From NCBI RefSeq assembly GCF_010726085.1, contig NZ_AP022560.1, forward strand, positions 4,960,001 to 5,024,000: a stretch of DNA of 64,000 nucleotides, written 5' to 3'. A program made the position numbers and the translations under genes. Positions 1-10,098 of the stretch are shown one piece after another; position 1 is the first letter of the stretch; each line of letters opens with the position of its first letter. This stretch comes from Mycolicibacterium moriokaense. GTDB lineage: Bacteria; Actinomycetota; Actinomycetes; Mycobacteriales; Mycobacteriaceae. Below the pieces are notes generated by a model. It saw only the letters and a program-made list of their open reading frames with translations. It was not told the origin of the DNA and did not search any database.

Positions 1-1
1 G

Positions 2-943
2 ACCGCCGGGGCGAAGATCGCGCAATGGCGCGAGGAGAATCCCGCAAGGGCCGACGCGCCGCTGGCACCGCCGATCGTCATCGTGGGTGGGTGGCGCACC
101 GGCACGACGTTCCTGTTCCGTCTGCTGGGCAGCGATCCGCGACTGCATGCACAGCTCCCCGCCGAACTCGCCGCGCCGTGGTTGTTCGCGGATTCGGCGC
201 CGCACGCCGGACCCGAATTGTCCGCGGCCGGAAGCCAAATGCTGCACACCCTCAATCCCGATATGGCGTTCGTCCATCCGTCCGGTCCGACACTGCCGGA
301 GGAATGCGTTCTCGGTATGGGCACCGACATGCGTAACTGGGGCTTCACGTCGTTCATGCGACTGCCGTCGTACGCCACATGGCTGGCCGACCAGGACTTC
401 GGTGATTCGTATGCACGGTATCGCGAAGCGCTGCAGTTGCTGGCGTCCAACGACGACCGCCGGTTCGTGCTGAAGGCGCCGGCCCACACGCCCGAGCTCC
501 GGCATATCGCACGAGAGTTTCCCGGTGCCATCGTGATTCAGATTCACCGCGATATCGTGACGACCATCGCCTCGGGCGCCAGCCTGTTCGCGGTGTACCA
601 GTCGACGTACAGCGACAACGTGGATGCCGTCGACGTCGGTCGCAGGCAAGCCGACCAGACCGAGCTGTGGTTCCGTCGGGCGGCGGAGTTCCGCGGGTCA
701 GCGGAACGGAACGCGGTCACGCTCATCGACGTCGACTACCGGGAACTGGTCGATGACACCCCGCGCGTGCTCGAGAAGATCTACTCGGCCGTCGATATGC
801 CGGTTCCGGCGCTGGAAGAGTTCATCGCCGATTACCACGCGGCGCACCCGCGCGACGCTCACGGGACCCACCGTTACCAGCCGGAAGACTTCGGAATCGA
901 CGTCGGCGAACTGCGCGAACGCTTCGCCTTCCTGGGCCGCTGA
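2..943 (+). CDS. Sulfotransferase family protein (5' end outside window)
   Basis: PAPS-dependent sulfotransferase-like protein that would transfer sulfate to a lipid, sugar or other acceptor; the substrate is unknown. The frame is open from base 2, so the N-terminus lies upstream and the visible part is 313 residues. The loop GGWRTGTTF near visible residue 33 is the family's 5'-phosphosulfate-binding P-loop. The segment around HRDI with a downstream Ser is the usual 3'-phosphate contact region (sulfotransferase_3-like). Mycobacteria carry many such stf paralogues. It is convergent with the next gene, 20 bp away. Family assignment is solid; specific function is open. Confidence 0.85.
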   Translation, partial: TAGAKIAQWREENPARADAPLAPPIVIVGGWRTGTTFLFRLLGSDPRLHAQLPAELAAPWLFADSAPHAGPELSAAGSQMLHTLNPDMAFVHPSGPTLPEECVLGMGTDMRNWGFTSFMRLPSYATWLADQDFGDSYARYREALQLLASNDDRRFVLKAPAHTPELRHIAREFPGAIVIQIHRDIVTTIASGASLFAVYQSTYSDNVDAVDVGRRQADQTELWFRRAAEFRGSAERNAVTLIDVDYRELVDDTPRVLEKIYSAVDMPVPALEEFIADYHAAHPRDAHGTHRYQPEDFGIDVGELRERFAFLGR

Positions 944-963
944 CAGTCTTCGCCCTGACCCGC

Positions 964-1785
964 CTACTTAGAGGGCGGCCGAAACCCTCCCTGGGCCACC
1001 GAGACAGAGATACCGCTGCCGATCTCCCCGTCCTCGTCGAAAAGTATCGCCGATCCGGTCGCGATGCCGTCCTGGGTGGAATGACTCTGCGATGCCAGGC
1101 CGATCAGCGTCCCCTTCGGCAACCGGCTCAGCGTGAGAGTGTAGTCGGCGTTGATGAACTTCAAGCCCTCCGAGCTCCAATTGACCAGTGAGGCAATCAC
1201 ATCGGCCGCCATCGCCGCGCGGGTGAACGGCGTCAGCGGTTCACCGTCGATGAGCGGGATGGACAACCTCAACCACGTGTACTTCGCGCCGCCGTCGCCG
1301 GCCCAGGTTTCGTCCGGGTCTTGTATGGACGCACCCCAGCCGTAGGTGCTGACGAACAACGGGTTGGCGTTCGGCTTCACATCCGTTGGGATCGGGGGCA
1401 TTTCGACGTTCGGCGACCAGATGTCTCCCGGAGGTTGTTCGCCCCGGCGGAGAAAGAGTCCACTCGCCTGGGCGACGACCTTGCCCTCCTGGTGAATGAC
1501 GGCCTCGACCAGTCGCAATCGCTTACCGCTGCGAATCTCGCGGGTCTGCACCTCAATCGGCTCGATGGCACATGGCCTCGGTAGGTCGACGGTCAGCCGC
1601 GCGGGAAGGAAGTCCGGGTCGTTGACGAATCGTTCGACGGTCCAGCCCAACAGGCCGCCGACGACGTGCCCGCTGAGCGACGGACCCCATCCGCCCCTGG
1701 CGATGGAACGCGGGTGGAAGCTCTCACCCCGACGGTCGAAATAGGCGGTGCCCGGTTTCTCCGGCGCGATCGTCGACTCAGCCAA
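964..1785 (-). CDS. Thioesterase family protein (double hot-dog, acyl-CoA thioesterase-like)
   Basis: The 273-residue protein resembles mycobacterial 'thioesterase family' proteins with two hot-dog halves: an N-terminal half with a GGW(G) segment after the substrate-entry region and a C-terminal half with an SQSHSTQDG-type motif. Such enzymes hydrolyse acyl-CoA thioesters in the cytosol. The start is a TTG at 1785. I accept it because an AGGAG Shine-Dalgarno lies 9 nt upstream and the protein begins MAEST, as relatives do. It is convergent with the sulfotransferase gene. The 1786-1898 gap upstream shows no clear element beyond that ribosome binding site. The exact acyl substrate cannot be read from sequence. 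Confidence 0.75.
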   Translation of the reverse strand: MAESTIAPEKPGTAYFDRRGESFHPRSIARGGWGPSLSGHVVGGLLGWTVERFVNDPDFLPARLTVDLPRPCAIEPIEVQTREIRSGKRLRLVEAVIHQEGKVVAQASGLFLRRGEQPPGDIWSPNVEMPPIPTDVKPNANPLFVSTYGWGASIQDPDETWAGDGGAKYTWLRLSIPLIDGEPLTPFTRAAMAADVIASLVNWSSEGLKFINADYTLTLSRLPKGTLIGLASQSHSTQDGIATGSAILFDEDGEIGSGISVSVAQGGFRPPSK

Positions 1786-1898
1786 CGGGGATGCTCCTAC
1801 GATTCGATGACCTAACTAAGGGCCATCAGTATCACCTAGCCCGGTTTGGGAGGCGCACTCAGTGCCGGACGACGGGGGTCGCGGCGGGAAACCGGGGA

Positions 1899-2744
1899 CT
1901 AACCGGCGGCGATCATCGCGACCGCGGCGAGCGCCGACACCATCCCGACCGCTTGCCAGCGCGTCACCCGCTCGCGAAGCACCACGATCGCAAGCAGCAC
2001 CGTCGCCGCGGGGTACAGCGCGATCAGCACGCCGGCCAGCGACAGCATTCCGGACTGCAACGCAAGCAGGGTCGCGACGTTGGCCACGGCGTCGAGCACC
2101 GCGGCGGTCAGCGCCAGGCGCAGCGGCACACCGCGTTCCAGCGTCAGGTTCGCGGTGAAAACTGCCGCCAGCATCACGATCGCGGACGCCGCGAGCCTGC
2201 CGAACACCAACGGCCACAGCTTGGCCTCGACGGGTACCTGGTCCAGGAGCACGAAGTTCATCCCGAACGCGACGCCGGACCCGACCGTCAGCCATGCGAC
2301 CTTCGCGGTGAACGTGTGCGGCCTGACGTCCTCGTCGGTGGCCTCCCGGCTGACGAGTACCACCGCAACCAACGCCACCACGACGCCGACACCGGCGATG
2401 AGTCCCGGCCGCTCCCCCAGCCACAGGCCGACCCCGACCGGTATCCCGGCGACGAGGATCGCCGTCAGCGGTGACACCACGGAGATCGGCCCGGCGCCCA
2501 GCGCCGCGTAGAACCACCAGACGCCGAACGCCTGCGCGACCCCGGAAGCCAACCCCCACACCACCGCGGGAGTCGAGATCTGGCCGCCGACAGGCACCGC
2601 GACCACCGTCAGCAGGAGGAGTGCCACCGGGTAGGAGATGACCACCACGCGCAGCGCGGCGACCCGGCGCGAGGCGATGCCTCCCACGAAATCGCTTATG
2701 CCGTAACCCAGCGCCGCGATCAGCGCTGTGGCGAACGCGATCAG
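1899..2744 (-). CDS. EamA/DMT-family transporter
   Basis: Drug/metabolite transporter of the EamA type with about ten predicted hydrophobic helices in two repeats, probably an inner-membrane exporter or permease. A GTG at 2687 gives 262 residues but removes the first helix. The frame stays open upstream through a segment reading [15 protein letters not shown] to a CTG at 2744, which overlaps the smpB stop codon (CTGA). I therefore prefer the 2744 start, giving 281 residues translationally coupled to smpB. CTG starts are rare, so this start is an inference. Substrate unknown. Confidence 0.75.
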   Translation of the reverse strand: MIAFATALIAALGYGISDFVGGIASRRVAALRVVVISYPVALLLLTVVAVPVGGQISTPAVVWGLASGVAQAFGVWWFYAALGAGPISVVSPLTAILVAGIPVGVGLWLGERPGLIAGVGVVVALVAVVLVSREATDEDVRPHTFTAKVAWLTVGSGVAFGMNFVLLDQVPVEAKLWPLVFGRLAASAIVMLAAVFTANLTLERGVPLRLALTAAVLDAVANVATLLALQSGMLSLAGVLIALYPAATVLLAIVVLRERVTRWQAVGMVSALAAVAMIAAG

Positions 2745-3232
2745 GTCATGCCCTTGGCGCGGCGGCCCAGCTCGCGGCTGATCTCGCGCTGCGCATCACG
2801 CTTGGCCAGGTCCTGGCGCTTATCGCGGGCTTCCTTACCGCGCGCCAACGCCAACTCGACCTTGACCTTGCCGTCTGAGAAGTAGAGCGAGAGCGGGACG
2901 AGGGTGAGATTGCCGTCGCGGATCCGCCCGATCAGGTTGTCGATCTGCTTGCGGTGCAACAGAAGTTTGCGGTTCCGTCGCGGCGCGTGATTCGTCCACG
3001 TGCCGTGGTGATACTCCGGGATATGCAGGTTGCGTAGCCACACCTCGCCGTCGTCGACGGTGGCGAACGCGTCGACCAGCGAGGCCTGCCCGTCGCGCAG
3101 ACTCTTCACCTCGGTGCCCACCAGCTGCACGCCGGCCTCGAACGTCTCGAGAATCGAATAGTTGTGCCGCGCTTTTCGATTCGTCGCAATGACCTTGTTG
3201 TTGGACTTTTCGGCGTCGGCTTTTTTGGCCAT
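2741..3232 (-). CDS. smpB: SsrA-binding protein SmpB
   Basis: SmpB binds tmRNA and delivers it to stalled ribosomes for trans-translation. The 163-residue protein begins [14 protein letters not shown] and has the family core [19 protein letters not shown], and a basic C-terminal tail ([18 protein letters not shown]) that inserts into the decoding centre. The ATG at 3232 was chosen because it gives the normal length; the frame remains open further upstream but into ftsX. It lies 2 bp behind ftsX, an arrangement I recall from M. tuberculosis (Rv3100c-Rv3102c). The tmRNA gene itself is not in this window. Confidence 0.97.
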   Translation of the reverse strand: MAKKADAEKSNNKVIATNRKARHNYSILETFEAGVQLVGTEVKSLRDGQASLVDAFATVDDGEVWLRNLHIPEYHHGTWTNHAPRRNRKLLLHRKQIDNLIGRIRDGNLTLVPLSLYFSDGKVKVELALARGKEARDKRQDLAKRDAQREISRELGRRAKGMT

Positions 3233-3234
3233 GG

Positions 3235-4131
3235 CTATCTTCGGACGTAGAGCCGCAGGGTGATATATGCCGTGATACCAGACATCGCCAAGCCGAGGAA
3301 CAACATCCACGGCGCGCTGAAGTACAGCACGTCGGCGTAGTCCACCTTGGCGATCAGATTGGCCCGATAGAACTGGTCCAGCGCGCTTTCCAGGAACAAC
3401 GCCCGCACCAGGATGAGCCCGACGATCGCGATGACCACGCCGACGAACGCCGCCAGCATCGCCTCCACGAGGAACGGGAGCTGGGTGTACCAGCGGCTGG
3501 CCCCGACCAGTCGCATGATGCCGATCTCGGTGCGGCGGGTGTAGGCGGCCACCTGAACCATGTTGGCGATCAGCAGAATTGCGCCGATCGCCTGCACGAA
3601 GGCGACAGCGAACGCGGCGTTTCGGACACCGTCAAGGACGGCGAAGAGCCGGTCGATCAACACCTTCTGGTTGAGGACCTGCTGCACACCCGGCTGGCCG
3701 GCCATCGCCTCGTCGAACTTCTGATGTTGTTCGGGATCGTCGAGCTTGACGATGAAGGACGACGGGAACGCGTCCTGACCCGCGAACTCCTTGAACTCCG
3801 GGAACTTCTTCACCGCGTCGGCGTAGGCCTCTTCGCGGTTCAGGAACCGGACCGAGCGCACGTCGTCACGGTCCTCGATCTGCTGCCGCAACGCCTTACA
3901 CGGATCGGCGTCACAGGTGGGGTCGTTGGCGGAGACGTCGTTGGTCAGAAAGACCTGGCTCTCCACGCGGTCCAGGTAGATGTCGCGCGACTGGTCGGCC
4001 AGCCGCACCACCAGCAGGCCGCCGCCGAACAGGCCGATCGAGATCGCAGTGGTCAGGATCATCGCGATCGTCATCGTCACATTGCGACGGAACCCGGTCA
4101 GGACCTCATTGATGAGGAATCCGAAGCGCAC
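3235..4131 (-). CDS. ftsX: Cell division protein FtsX (ABC permease)
   Basis: Membrane partner of FtsE. FtsEX activates peptidoglycan hydrolases at the septum (RipC in mycobacteria). The 298-residue protein has one N-terminal membrane helix (about residues 20-42), a large extracytoplasmic domain (about 45-170, with a CDADPCK Cys pair) and three C-terminal helices of the FtsX permease fold, including an [14 protein letters not shown] segment. The GTG start shares one base with the ftsE stop (TAGTG), so translation is coupled. Confidence 0.97.
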   Translation of the reverse strand: MRFGFLINEVLTGFRRNVTMTIAMILTTAISIGLFGGGLLVVRLADQSRDIYLDRVESQVFLTNDVSANDPTCDADPCKALRQQIEDRDDVRSVRFLNREEAYADAVKKFPEFKEFAGQDAFPSSFIVKLDDPEQHQKFDEAMAGQPGVQQVLNQKVLIDRLFAVLDGVRNAAFAVAFVQAIGAILLIANMVQVAAYTRRTEIGIMRLVGASRWYTQLPFLVEAMLAAFVGVVIAIVGLILVRALFLESALDQFYRANLIAKVDYADVLYFSAPWMLFLGLAMSGITAYITLRLYVRR

Positions 4132-4820
4132 TAGCGGTCCATTCCGTAGACGCCGCGCTGCTCATCGCGAACAAGCCTGCCCAGTTCCAACTCAACGACG
4201 CGCTGGCGCATCGAGTCGACGATGTGGTGGTCGTGCGTGGCCATCACCACCGTCGTTCCGGTGCGGTTGATGCGTTCGAGTAGATCCATGATGTCCTTGC
4301 TGGTCTCGGGGTCCAGGTTGCCGGTGGGCTCGTCGGCCAGCAGCACCAGTGGGCGGTTGACGAACGCACGGGCGATGGCGACGCGCTGCTGTTCGCCACC
4401 GGAGAGCTCGTTGGGCAGCCGGTTGGCCTTGCCCGACAGGCCGACCATCTCCAGCACGTCGGGCACCACGCGGTTGATCACCTCGGAGCGCTTGCCGATG
4501 ACCTCCAGCGCGAAGGCGACGTTCTCGAAGACCGTCTTCTGCTGCAGCAGCCGGAAGTCCTGGAACACGCAGCCCAGAACCTGCCTCAGATCGGGGATGT
4601 GGCGGCCCGGCAATTTGTTGACGTGGAACTTCGACACCCGGATGTCGCCGGACGTCGGGGTCTCCTCGGCGAGCAGCAGCCGCATGAACGTGGACTTGCC
4701 CGAACCCGACGGTCCGATGAGGAAGACGAACTCACCCTTGTCGATCTTGACCGACACGTTGTCGAGCGCGGGTCGCGCCGACGACTTGTACATCTTCGAG
4801 ACGTTGTCAAGGGTGATCAT
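4131..4820 (-). CDS. ftsE: Cell division ATP-binding protein FtsE
   Basis: ABC ATPase that powers FtsX-dependent control of septal cell-wall hydrolysis. The 229-residue protein has Walker [10 protein letters not shown] (about residue 37), the signature LSGGEQQR, Walker [12 protein letters not shown] and the switch His in ATHDHHIVD. The ATG at 4820 gives the usual MITLDNV start; a GTG one codon upstream (4823) is the alternative. First of the coupled ftsE-ftsX-smpB run. The next upstream gene ends 36 bp away on the same strand. Confidence 0.97.
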   Translation of the reverse strand: MITLDNVSKMYKSSARPALDNVSVKIDKGEFVFLIGPSGSGKSTFMRLLLAEETPTSGDIRVSKFHVNKLPGRHIPDLRQVLGCVFQDFRLLQQKTVFENVAFALEVIGKRSEVINRVVPDVLEMVGLSGKANRLPNELSGGEQQRVAIARAFVNRPLVLLADEPTGNLDPETSKDIMDLLERINRTGTTVVMATHDHHIVDSMRQRVVELELGRLVRDEQRGVYGMDR

Positions 4821-4856
4821 CACGGGTCGCCAGTGTAGCGGGGGAAACTCAACGGG

Positions 4857-5318
4857 CTAGCTGGGCGGAGGCGTCAGCGCCGGGCTGGGCCCGGGCAACG
4901 TCGGTGCCGAAGGCAGGGTGATCGGCCCCAGCGGACCCGGACCGTCCGGATCGATCACCGTGCCCTCCGGGGTGGGTTCCGTCGTCGTCGGAGTGGTCGA
5001 TGTGGGGCTGGTCGGCGACGTCGGGCTGGTGGTGTCCGTCGGGCTGGTGGTGGTCGTCGTCGTGGTCGTGGTGGTCGTGGTCGTGGTCGTGGTTTCCAAC
5101 GGCTCCTTCGGCAGCCGCACCTGCGTGCGGGGCACCCACGTGTAGTTCGGATCCGGCACGAAGCCCGGCGGTACGACGGCGGGCGTCTGTTCCGGTTGGG
5201 GCGGACGCGCGGGCTCGACGTTGTGGTACACCCAGAACAACCCGATGAACGCGACGAGCAGCACCAACGTCGAGACCCGCATCCGGCCCCCGAGCTTGAA
5301 CTTCAACCAGGACGTCAT
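4857..5318 (-). CDS. Proline/threonine-rich single-pass membrane protein (Rv3103c-like)
   Basis: The 153-residue protein has a short basic N-terminus, one membrane helix (about residues 15-32, STLVLLVAFIGLFWVY) and then an extracytoplasmic region that is almost wholly Pro/Thr/Ser. That region includes 16 consecutive Thr codons and TSPTSPT repeats, ending LTPPPS. M. tuberculosis has a proline-rich protein of unknown function at the same place between mscS and ftsE (Rv3103c). The start overlaps the mscS stop (ATGA). The low-complexity tail could span the periplasm or cell wall, possibly O-mannosylated. No function is established. Confidence 0.8.
   Translation of the reverse strand: MTSWLKFKLGGRMRVSTLVLLVAFIGLFWVYHNVEPARPPQPEQTPAVVPPGFVPDPNYTWVPRTQVRLPKEPLETTTTTTTTTTTTTTTTSPTDTTSPTSPTSPTSTTPTTTEPTPEGTVIDPDGPGPLGPITLPSAPTLPGPSPALTPPPS
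5046..5093 (-). repeat. Trinucleotide tract coding 16 consecutive Thr
   Basis: Sixteen in-frame ACC/ACG codons in a row, read on the minus strand, form a near-perfect trinucleotide repeat inside the Rv3103c-like gene. Changes in unit number would keep the frame and only alter Thr-tract length. Confidence 0.9.
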
Positions 5319-6295
5319 TTCCGCTCCTCCGGCGGGCCCTGCGTCTCGTCCTCCGCGCCGCCGGACGTCGCCGGGTGCACGATCGCCTCGACCATCGGCG
5401 TGCGCCCGTCAGTGGGCGACACGATGCCCGCGCGCCGCAGCGCACGGACCACAAGCACCCGGATGCGGCGGCCCACCTCGAACTGTTTGCCCGGCAACGT
5501 GCGGGCCACCATCCGTAGGTTCACGGTGTCCAGTTCGATGCTCTCGACACCCATCAGTTGGGGCGCGTCCAGCAGCAGGGCCCTCAGCCCGGGATCCTCC
5601 ATCGCCTTTTCGGCCACGCCGTGCAGGACGTCGTTGACGACGTTGAGATCCGCGGACGTCGGCACCGGGATGTCGATGACGGCGCGCGCCCAGTCCTTGG
5701 ACAGGTTCACCGTCTTCACGATCTGACCATTGGGGATCGTGAACATCTCGCCCTCGCTGGAGCGCAGCTTGGTGACGCGGAGCGTGACGTCCTCCACCGT
5801 GCCTTCGGCGGGCAGCGCGATACCGGCGACGGTGAGCGACACCAGGTCACCGAAGCCGTACTGCTTCTCGGTGATGATGAAGAACCCGGAGAGCAGATCC
5901 TGCACCAGGCGCTGTGCGCCGAAACCGAGCGCGGCACCCAGCACCGCGGCCGGCGCGACCAGCGAGCCGACCGGGATCGCCAGGATCGAGGTCACCTGCA
6001 TGATCACGATGACGAACAACAGGGCCACCGATACCCACGAGATCACCGATGCGACGGCCTGGCGGTGCTTGGCACTCTCGGTGCGCACCAGCTGGTCGCT
6101 TTCCTGATACTCCGCGTCGATGCGCCGGACGACGCGGCGCGCCGCCCAGTTGATGAACCGCGCGGCCAACAGGCCGCCGATCAGATACAGCGCAATCGGC
6201 ACGCCGCGCTCGAGGATCCAGATACCCATGCTGCCCTGCCAGAAACCGGTCCACCGGTCGGCGAGGGATAAAGCGATCAGGTTGCTATTCGTCAT
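5315..6295 (-). CDS. MscS-family mechanosensitive ion channel (Rv3104c-like)
   Basis: Small-conductance mechanosensitive channel family member, 326 residues. Three hydrophobic helices (about 28-50, 80-108 and 115-145) are followed by the diagnostic pore-lining/beta-domain junction [20 protein letters not shown] and an FGDLVSL segment, then the cytoplasmic alpha/beta domain. It would release osmolytes under hypo-osmotic stress. The start overlaps the prfB 3' end by 11 bp and the stop overlaps the Rv3103c-like gene by 4 bp, so these genes are probably co-translated. Whether it gates mechanically is not shown by sequence. Confidence 0.9.
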   Translation of the reverse strand: MTNSNLIALSLADRWTGFWQGSMGIWILERGVPIALYLIGGLLAARFINWAARRVVRRIDAEYQESDQLVRTESAKHRQAVASVISWVSVALLFVIVIMQVTSILAIPVGSLVAPAAVLGAALGFGAQRLVQDLLSGFFIITEKQYGFGDLVSLTVAGIALPAEGTVEDVTLRVTKLRSSEGEMFTIPNGQIVKTVNLSKDWARAVIDIPVPTSADLNVVNDVLHGVAEKAMEDPGLRALLLDAPQLMGVESIELDTVNLRMVARTLPGKQFEVGRRIRVLVVRALRRAGIVSPTDGRTPMVEAIVHPATSGGAEDETQGPPEERK

Positions 6296-7391
6296 CTCGT
6301 CTGTTGCGCCAACGTATTCCGGCTTCCAGGAAGCCGTCGATATCGCCGTCGAGTACGGCGGCCGGATTGCCGACCTCGTACTCGGTACGCAAGTCCTTAA
6401 CCATCTGGTAGGGGTGTAACACGTAGGAGCGCATTTGGTTTCCCCACGAGCTTCCGCCGTCGCCCTTCAAGGCATCCATTTCGGCGCGCTCTTCTAAACG
6501 CTTGCGTTCCAATAACTTTGCCTGAAGAACCCGCATCGCCGAGACCTTGTTCTGCAGCTGCGACTTCTCGTTCTGACAGGTGACCACGATACCGGTCGGG
6601 ATGTGTGTGAGTCGAACCGCGGAATCAGTGGTGTTGACCGACTGGCCGCCGGGACCGCTGGATCGGTAGACGTCGACGCGCACGTCGCTTTCCGGAATGT
6701 CGATGTGGTCGGTGGTTTCGGTGACGGGCAGCACCTCGACTTCCGCAAACGACGTCTGACGGCGGCCCTGATTGTCGAACGGGCTGATACGCACCAGCCG
6801 GTGCGTGCCCTGCTCCACCGACAACGTGCCGTAGGCGAACGGCGCATGCACCGCGAACGTCGCACTCTTGATCCCGGCCTCTTCGGCGTAGGACGTGTCG
6901 AACACCTCGACGGGATAGTCGTGCTTCTCCGCCCAGCGGATGTACATCCGCATCAGCATCTCGGCCCAGTCTGCGGCGTCCACACCGCCGGCGCCCGAGC
7001 GGATGGTGACCAGCGCCTCGCGCTCGTCGTACTCGCCGGACAACAGCGTGCGGACTTCCATCGCCTCGATGTCCTCGCGCAGCTTCTTCAGCTCGGCGTC
7101 CGCCTCGGCGAGCTCGTCGGCCGAACCCTCCTCGGTGGCCAGCTCGTACAGCACCGGAAGGTCGTCGAGGCGCCGGCGGAGATCCTCGACGCGGCGCAGC
7201 TCGCCCTGGGTGTGCGACAGCTCGCTGGTGACCTTCTGCGCACGGGACTGGTCGTCCCACAGGTTGGGGTCGGAGGCCTCGTGCTCGAGCTTCTCGATCC
7301 GGGATCGCAGGCCATCGACGTCGAGCACCCGCTCCACCGTGGTCAGGGTGGAGTCAAGGGCAGCAAGGTCGGTTTGACGGTCGGGATCCAC
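6285..7391 (-). CDS. prfB: Peptide chain release factor 2
   Basis: RF2 recognises UGA and UAA stop codons and triggers peptide release. The 368-residue protein has the SPF anticodon-like tripeptide at residues 203-205 (RISPFDNQG) and the catalytic GGQ at 248-250 ([10 protein letters not shown]). The frame is continuous from a GTG at 7391, so the autoregulatory +1 frameshift found in E. coli prfB is absent. It leads a minus-strand run (prfB-mscS-Rv3103c-like) and is divergent from fprA across 162 bp. Confidence 0.97.
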   Translation of the reverse strand: MDPDRQTDLAALDSTLTTVERVLDVDGLRSRIEKLEHEASDPNLWDDQSRAQKVTSELSHTQGELRRVEDLRRRLDDLPVLYELATEEGSADELAEADAELKKLREDIEAMEVRTLLSGEYDEREALVTIRSGAGGVDAADWAEMLMRMYIRWAEKHDYPVEVFDTSYAEEAGIKSATFAVHAPFAYGTLSVEQGTHRLVRISPFDNQGRRQTSFAEVEVLPVTETTDHIDIPESDVRVDVYRSSGPGGQSVNTTDSAVRLTHIPTGIVVTCQNEKSQLQNKVSAMRVLQAKLLERKRLEERAEMDALKGDGGSSWGNQMRSYVLHPYQMVKDLRTEYEVGNPAAVLDGDIDGFLEAGIRWRNRRDDE

Positions 7392-7553
7392 GGGAGTTCA
7401 GGGTACCTGTGCACGATCTGAACATCGTTATCCGTGAGTCACAGCAGACAGACGGGCTGCGCGTTTAGCATCGGTGTTGGCAACCGGCCCGGCCGCGACG
7501 CGACAGCCCCTTGCGCGTGGTCGGGCAGCGACAACCTTCAAGCAAAGGTATCC

Positions 7554-8936
7554 ATGCGCCCATATCACGTGGCGATCGTCGGCTCCGGCCCCTCGGGCTA
7601 CTTCGCTGCCGCGTCGCTTCTGAAATTCGCAGACGCCTCAGAAGAATCAGATGTGCGGGTCGACATGCTCGAGATGCTGCCCACCCCGTGGGGGCTGGTG
7701 CGCTCCGGCGTGGCGCCCGACCATCCGAAGATCAAGTCGATCAGCGCGCAGTTCGAGAAGACCGCGTTGGATCCCAGGTTCCGGTTCTTCGGCAACATCG
7801 TGGTCGGCGACCACGTGCAGCCGGCCGAACTGGCCGAGCGCTACGACGCGGTGATCTATGCGGTCGGTGCGCAGTCCGACCGGTCGCTGGGCATCCCCGG
7901 CGAGGACCTGGACGGCAGTGTGCCCGCCGTGGACTTCGTGGGTTGGTACAACGCGCACCCCGATTTTGCGGATCTTGCGCTCGACTTGTCGTGCCGTCGC
8001 GCTGTTGTTATCGGCAACGGCAACGTCGCACTGGACGTGGCGCGGATCCTGGTCACCGACCCCGACGTGCTGGCGACCACCGACATCGCCGACCACGCGT
8101 TGAAGTCGCTGCACGACCGCGGCGTCGAAGAAGTCCTCATCATCGGCAGGCGCGGGCCGCTGCAGGCGCCGTTCACCACGTTGGAACTGCGGGAGCTCGG
8201 CGCGCTGGAGGGCCTCGGCGACGTCGACGTCATCGTCGACCCGGCGGACTTCGCCGACATCAGCGAGGAGCAGCTGGAGGCGGCGAGCAAGACGGTGCGC
8301 AACAACATCAAGGTGCTGCGCGGCTACGCCGAGAAGACGCCCGAAGGTGCCAAGCGCCGGATCGTGTTCCGCTTCTGCACCTCCCCCATCGAGATCAAGG
8401 GCGACAAGAAGGTCGAGTCGATCGTGCTCGGGCGCAACGAACTGGTCGAGGAGAACGGCCGCGTGGTCGCCAGGGACACCGGGGAGCGCGAGGAGATTCC
8501 GGCCCAGCTGGTGGTGCGCGCCGTCGGTTACCGCGGGGTCGAGTTGAAAGGCCTGCCGTTCGACGGGCGCAGCGGCACCATTCCGCACACCGACGGCCGC
8601 ATCGAGGGCAGCCGCAACGAGTACGTCGTCGGCTGGATCAAGCGCGGCCCCACCGGCGTCATCGGCAGCAACAAGAGCGACTCGCAGGAGACGGTCGACA
8701 CCCTGATCGCGGATCTCGCCGTCGCATCACTGGCCGACTTCGGCGACGATCACGCCGAGCGGCTGGCCGAATGGCTGGTGGAGCGACAGCCCAAGGTGAT
8801 CACCGACGACCACTGGAAGCTGATCGACGAACACGAACGCTCATCCGGTGCGCCGCACGGTCGGCCGCGGGTGAAGCTGACCAGCGTGGCGGAGCTGTTG
8901 CGCATCGGCCACGGCTCGATGTCGACGAGTCAGTAG
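7554..8936 (+). CDS. fprA: NADPH-ferredoxin (adrenodoxin-type) reductase FprA
   Basis: FAD enzyme passing electrons from NADPH to ferredoxins, which feed cytochromes P450 and other partners. The 460-residue protein begins MRPYHVAIVGSGPSGYF with the FAD dinucleotide-binding motif. An NADP-binding VIGNGNVALDVARIL segment is near residue 155, and GWIKRGPTGVIG closes the FAD site. The ATG at 7554 matches the usual length (about 456 in M. tuberculosis); the frame is open further upstream without good start evidence. Divergent from prfB as in M. tuberculosis. Its last 7 bp overlap the convergent gene 8930-9292. Confidence 0.95.
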   Translation: MRPYHVAIVGSGPSGYFAAASLLKFADASEESDVRVDMLEMLPTPWGLVRSGVAPDHPKIKSISAQFEKTALDPRFRFFGNIVVGDHVQPAELAERYDAVIYAVGAQSDRSLGIPGEDLDGSVPAVDFVGWYNAHPDFADLALDLSCRRAVVIGNGNVALDVARILVTDPDVLATTDIADHALKSLHDRGVEEVLIIGRRGPLQAPFTTLELRELGALEGLGDVDVIVDPADFADISEEQLEAASKTVRNNIKVLRGYAEKTPEGAKRRIVFRFCTSPIEIKGDKKVESIVLGRNELVEENGRVVARDTGEREEIPAQLVVRAVGYRGVELKGLPFDGRSGTIPHTDGRIEGSRNEYVVGWIKRGPTGVIGSNKSDSQETVDTLIADLAVASLADFGDDHAERLAEWLVERQPKVITDDHWKLIDEHERSSGAPHGRPRVKLTSVAELLRIGHGSMSTSQ

Positions 8937-9292
8937 ATCTCGGGCCCCGCCGGCGGTGCCTGCGGCGGGGCGGCGGTCGGCGCGAACCGCCAGTTGTCCG
9001 GATTCTTCGGCGAATACATCACGGGGAAGAGCTGCGACATCGTGGGCCACTGGTCGACGTCGACCGCCAGGCGTTGGTAGACGACGTGCTCGTCGACGGT
9101 GGGGCCGTTGATGACACCGGTGATCGTGACGAACTGCTCGCCGGTGACGCCGTCGGGCCGCGGACTGACACCGGTGACCAGCAGTTGGCCCTGCACCCAG
9201 TCGCTGCCCACACCGCGTCGTCGCATGATCCACGGGGCCGCGATTACAAAGAGAACACCGAGCATGACCACGAGCAGCGCGAGTTCCCACAC
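8930..9292 (-). CDS. Small membrane-anchored conserved hypothetical protein
   Basis: About 120 residues with one N-terminal membrane helix ([20 protein letters not shown]) followed by RRR and a soluble domain of likely beta structure, ending in a Pro/Ala-rich tail ([13 protein letters not shown]). I chose the GTG at 9292 so that the protein starts MWELALL. A TTG at 9322 would overlap the divergent hisN start codon. It lies between fprA and hisN, converging on fprA by 7 bp. I do not recognise a functional domain. The topology suggests a periplasmic-facing or cytosolic soluble part anchored in the membrane. Confidence 0.65.
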   Translation of the reverse strand: MWELALLVVMLGVLFVIAAPWIMRRRGVGSDWVQGQLLVTGVSPRPDGVTGEQFVTITGVINGPTVDEHVVYQRLAVDVDQWPTMSQLFPVMYSPKNPDNWRFAPTAAPPQAPPAGPEIY

Positions 9293-9315
9293 ACCGACAT
9301 GGTAGGACGTGGAGC

Positions 9316-10098
9316 ATGACAAGCATCCGCGATGACATCACCTTTGCGCTGCAACTGGCCGATGCGGCGGATGCGCAGACGCTGGATCGCTTCGGAGCGC
9401 TCGATCTGCGCGTCGAGACCAAACCCGACCTCACCCCGGTGACGGATGCCGACCGTTCGGTGGAGGAAATGGTCCGCGAGGCGTTGTCGAGCCAACGGCC
9501 CGGCGACGTCGTCCTCGGCGAAGAGTTCGGTGGCACAGCGGTTTTCGAGGGTCGCCAATGGGTCGTCGACCCCATCGACGGAACCAAGAACTTCGTGCGC
9601 GGGGTGCCGGTATGGGCCACGTTGATCGCATTGCTCGACGACGGTGTCCCGGTCGTCGGCGTCGTCAGCGCTCCTGCGTTGCAGCGGCGGTGGTGGGCCG
9701 GCCGCGGCGAGGGCGCGTTCACATCATTCGGCGGCCAGACCCGCCGTATCTCGGTGTCGGGTGTCGACGACATCGCGTCGGCCAGCCTGTCGTACTCGGA
9801 CCTCACCACCGGGTGGGATGAGCTGCGGCCACGATTCCTGGAGCTGACCGACGCGGTGTGGCGGGTCCGCGGCTACGGCGATTTCTGGTCGTACTGCCTG
9901 GTCGCCGAGGGTTCGGTGGACATAGCCGTCGAGCCCGAGGTGAAGCTGTGGGACCTGGCGGCGCTGGACATCCTGGTACGTGAGGCGGGTGGCACATTCA
10001 CCAACGTGGCCGGGCAGGCGGGTCCGCACGGCGGTAGCGCCGTCGCCACCAACGGGTTGCTGCACGACGCGGTGCTGGCTTCGTTAGCCCTCAAGTAA
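9316..10098 (+). CDS. hisN: Histidinol-phosphatase HisN (IMPase family)
   Basis: Mg-dependent phosphatase of the inositol-monophosphatase fold; the mycobacterial orthologue (Rv3137) removes phosphate from histidinol phosphate in histidine synthesis. The 260-residue protein has the metal ligands GEEFGG (68-73) and DPIDGT (85-90) and the second motif [15 protein letters not shown] near residue 213. The ATG at 9316 gives the full fold. The 3' end overlaps the convergent response regulator by 15 bp. An inositol-1-phosphatase role cannot be excluded by sequence alone, but synteny with fadE24 favours HisN. Confidence 0.92.
   Translation: MTSIRDDITFALQLADAADAQTLDRFGALDLRVETKPDLTPVTDADRSVEEMVREALSSQRPGDVVLGEEFGGTAVFEGRQWVVDPIDGTKNFVRGVPVWATLIALLDDGVPVVGVVSAPALQRRWWAGRGEGAFTSFGGQTRRISVSGVDDIASASLSYSDLTTGWDELRPRFLELTDAVWRVRGYGDFWSYCLVAEGSVDIAVEPEVKLWDLAALDILVREAGGTFTNVAGQAGPHGGSAVATNGLLHDAVLASLALK

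Noticed and set aside
1786..1898. Possible tmRNA (ssrA) gene near smpB
   Set aside because: The gaps around smpB are far too short for a tmRNA of about 350-370 nt and lack a CCA-ended acceptor stem or tag-coding frame.
4918..5145. Short plus-strand frame with a poly-Val run
   Set aside because: It is the complement of the Thr-codon tract in the Rv3103c-like gene and has no start signal of its own.
7300..7391. Programmed +1 frameshift in prfB
   Set aside because: The frame is continuous from the GTG start through SPF and GGQ; no in-frame UGA or frameshift site is present.
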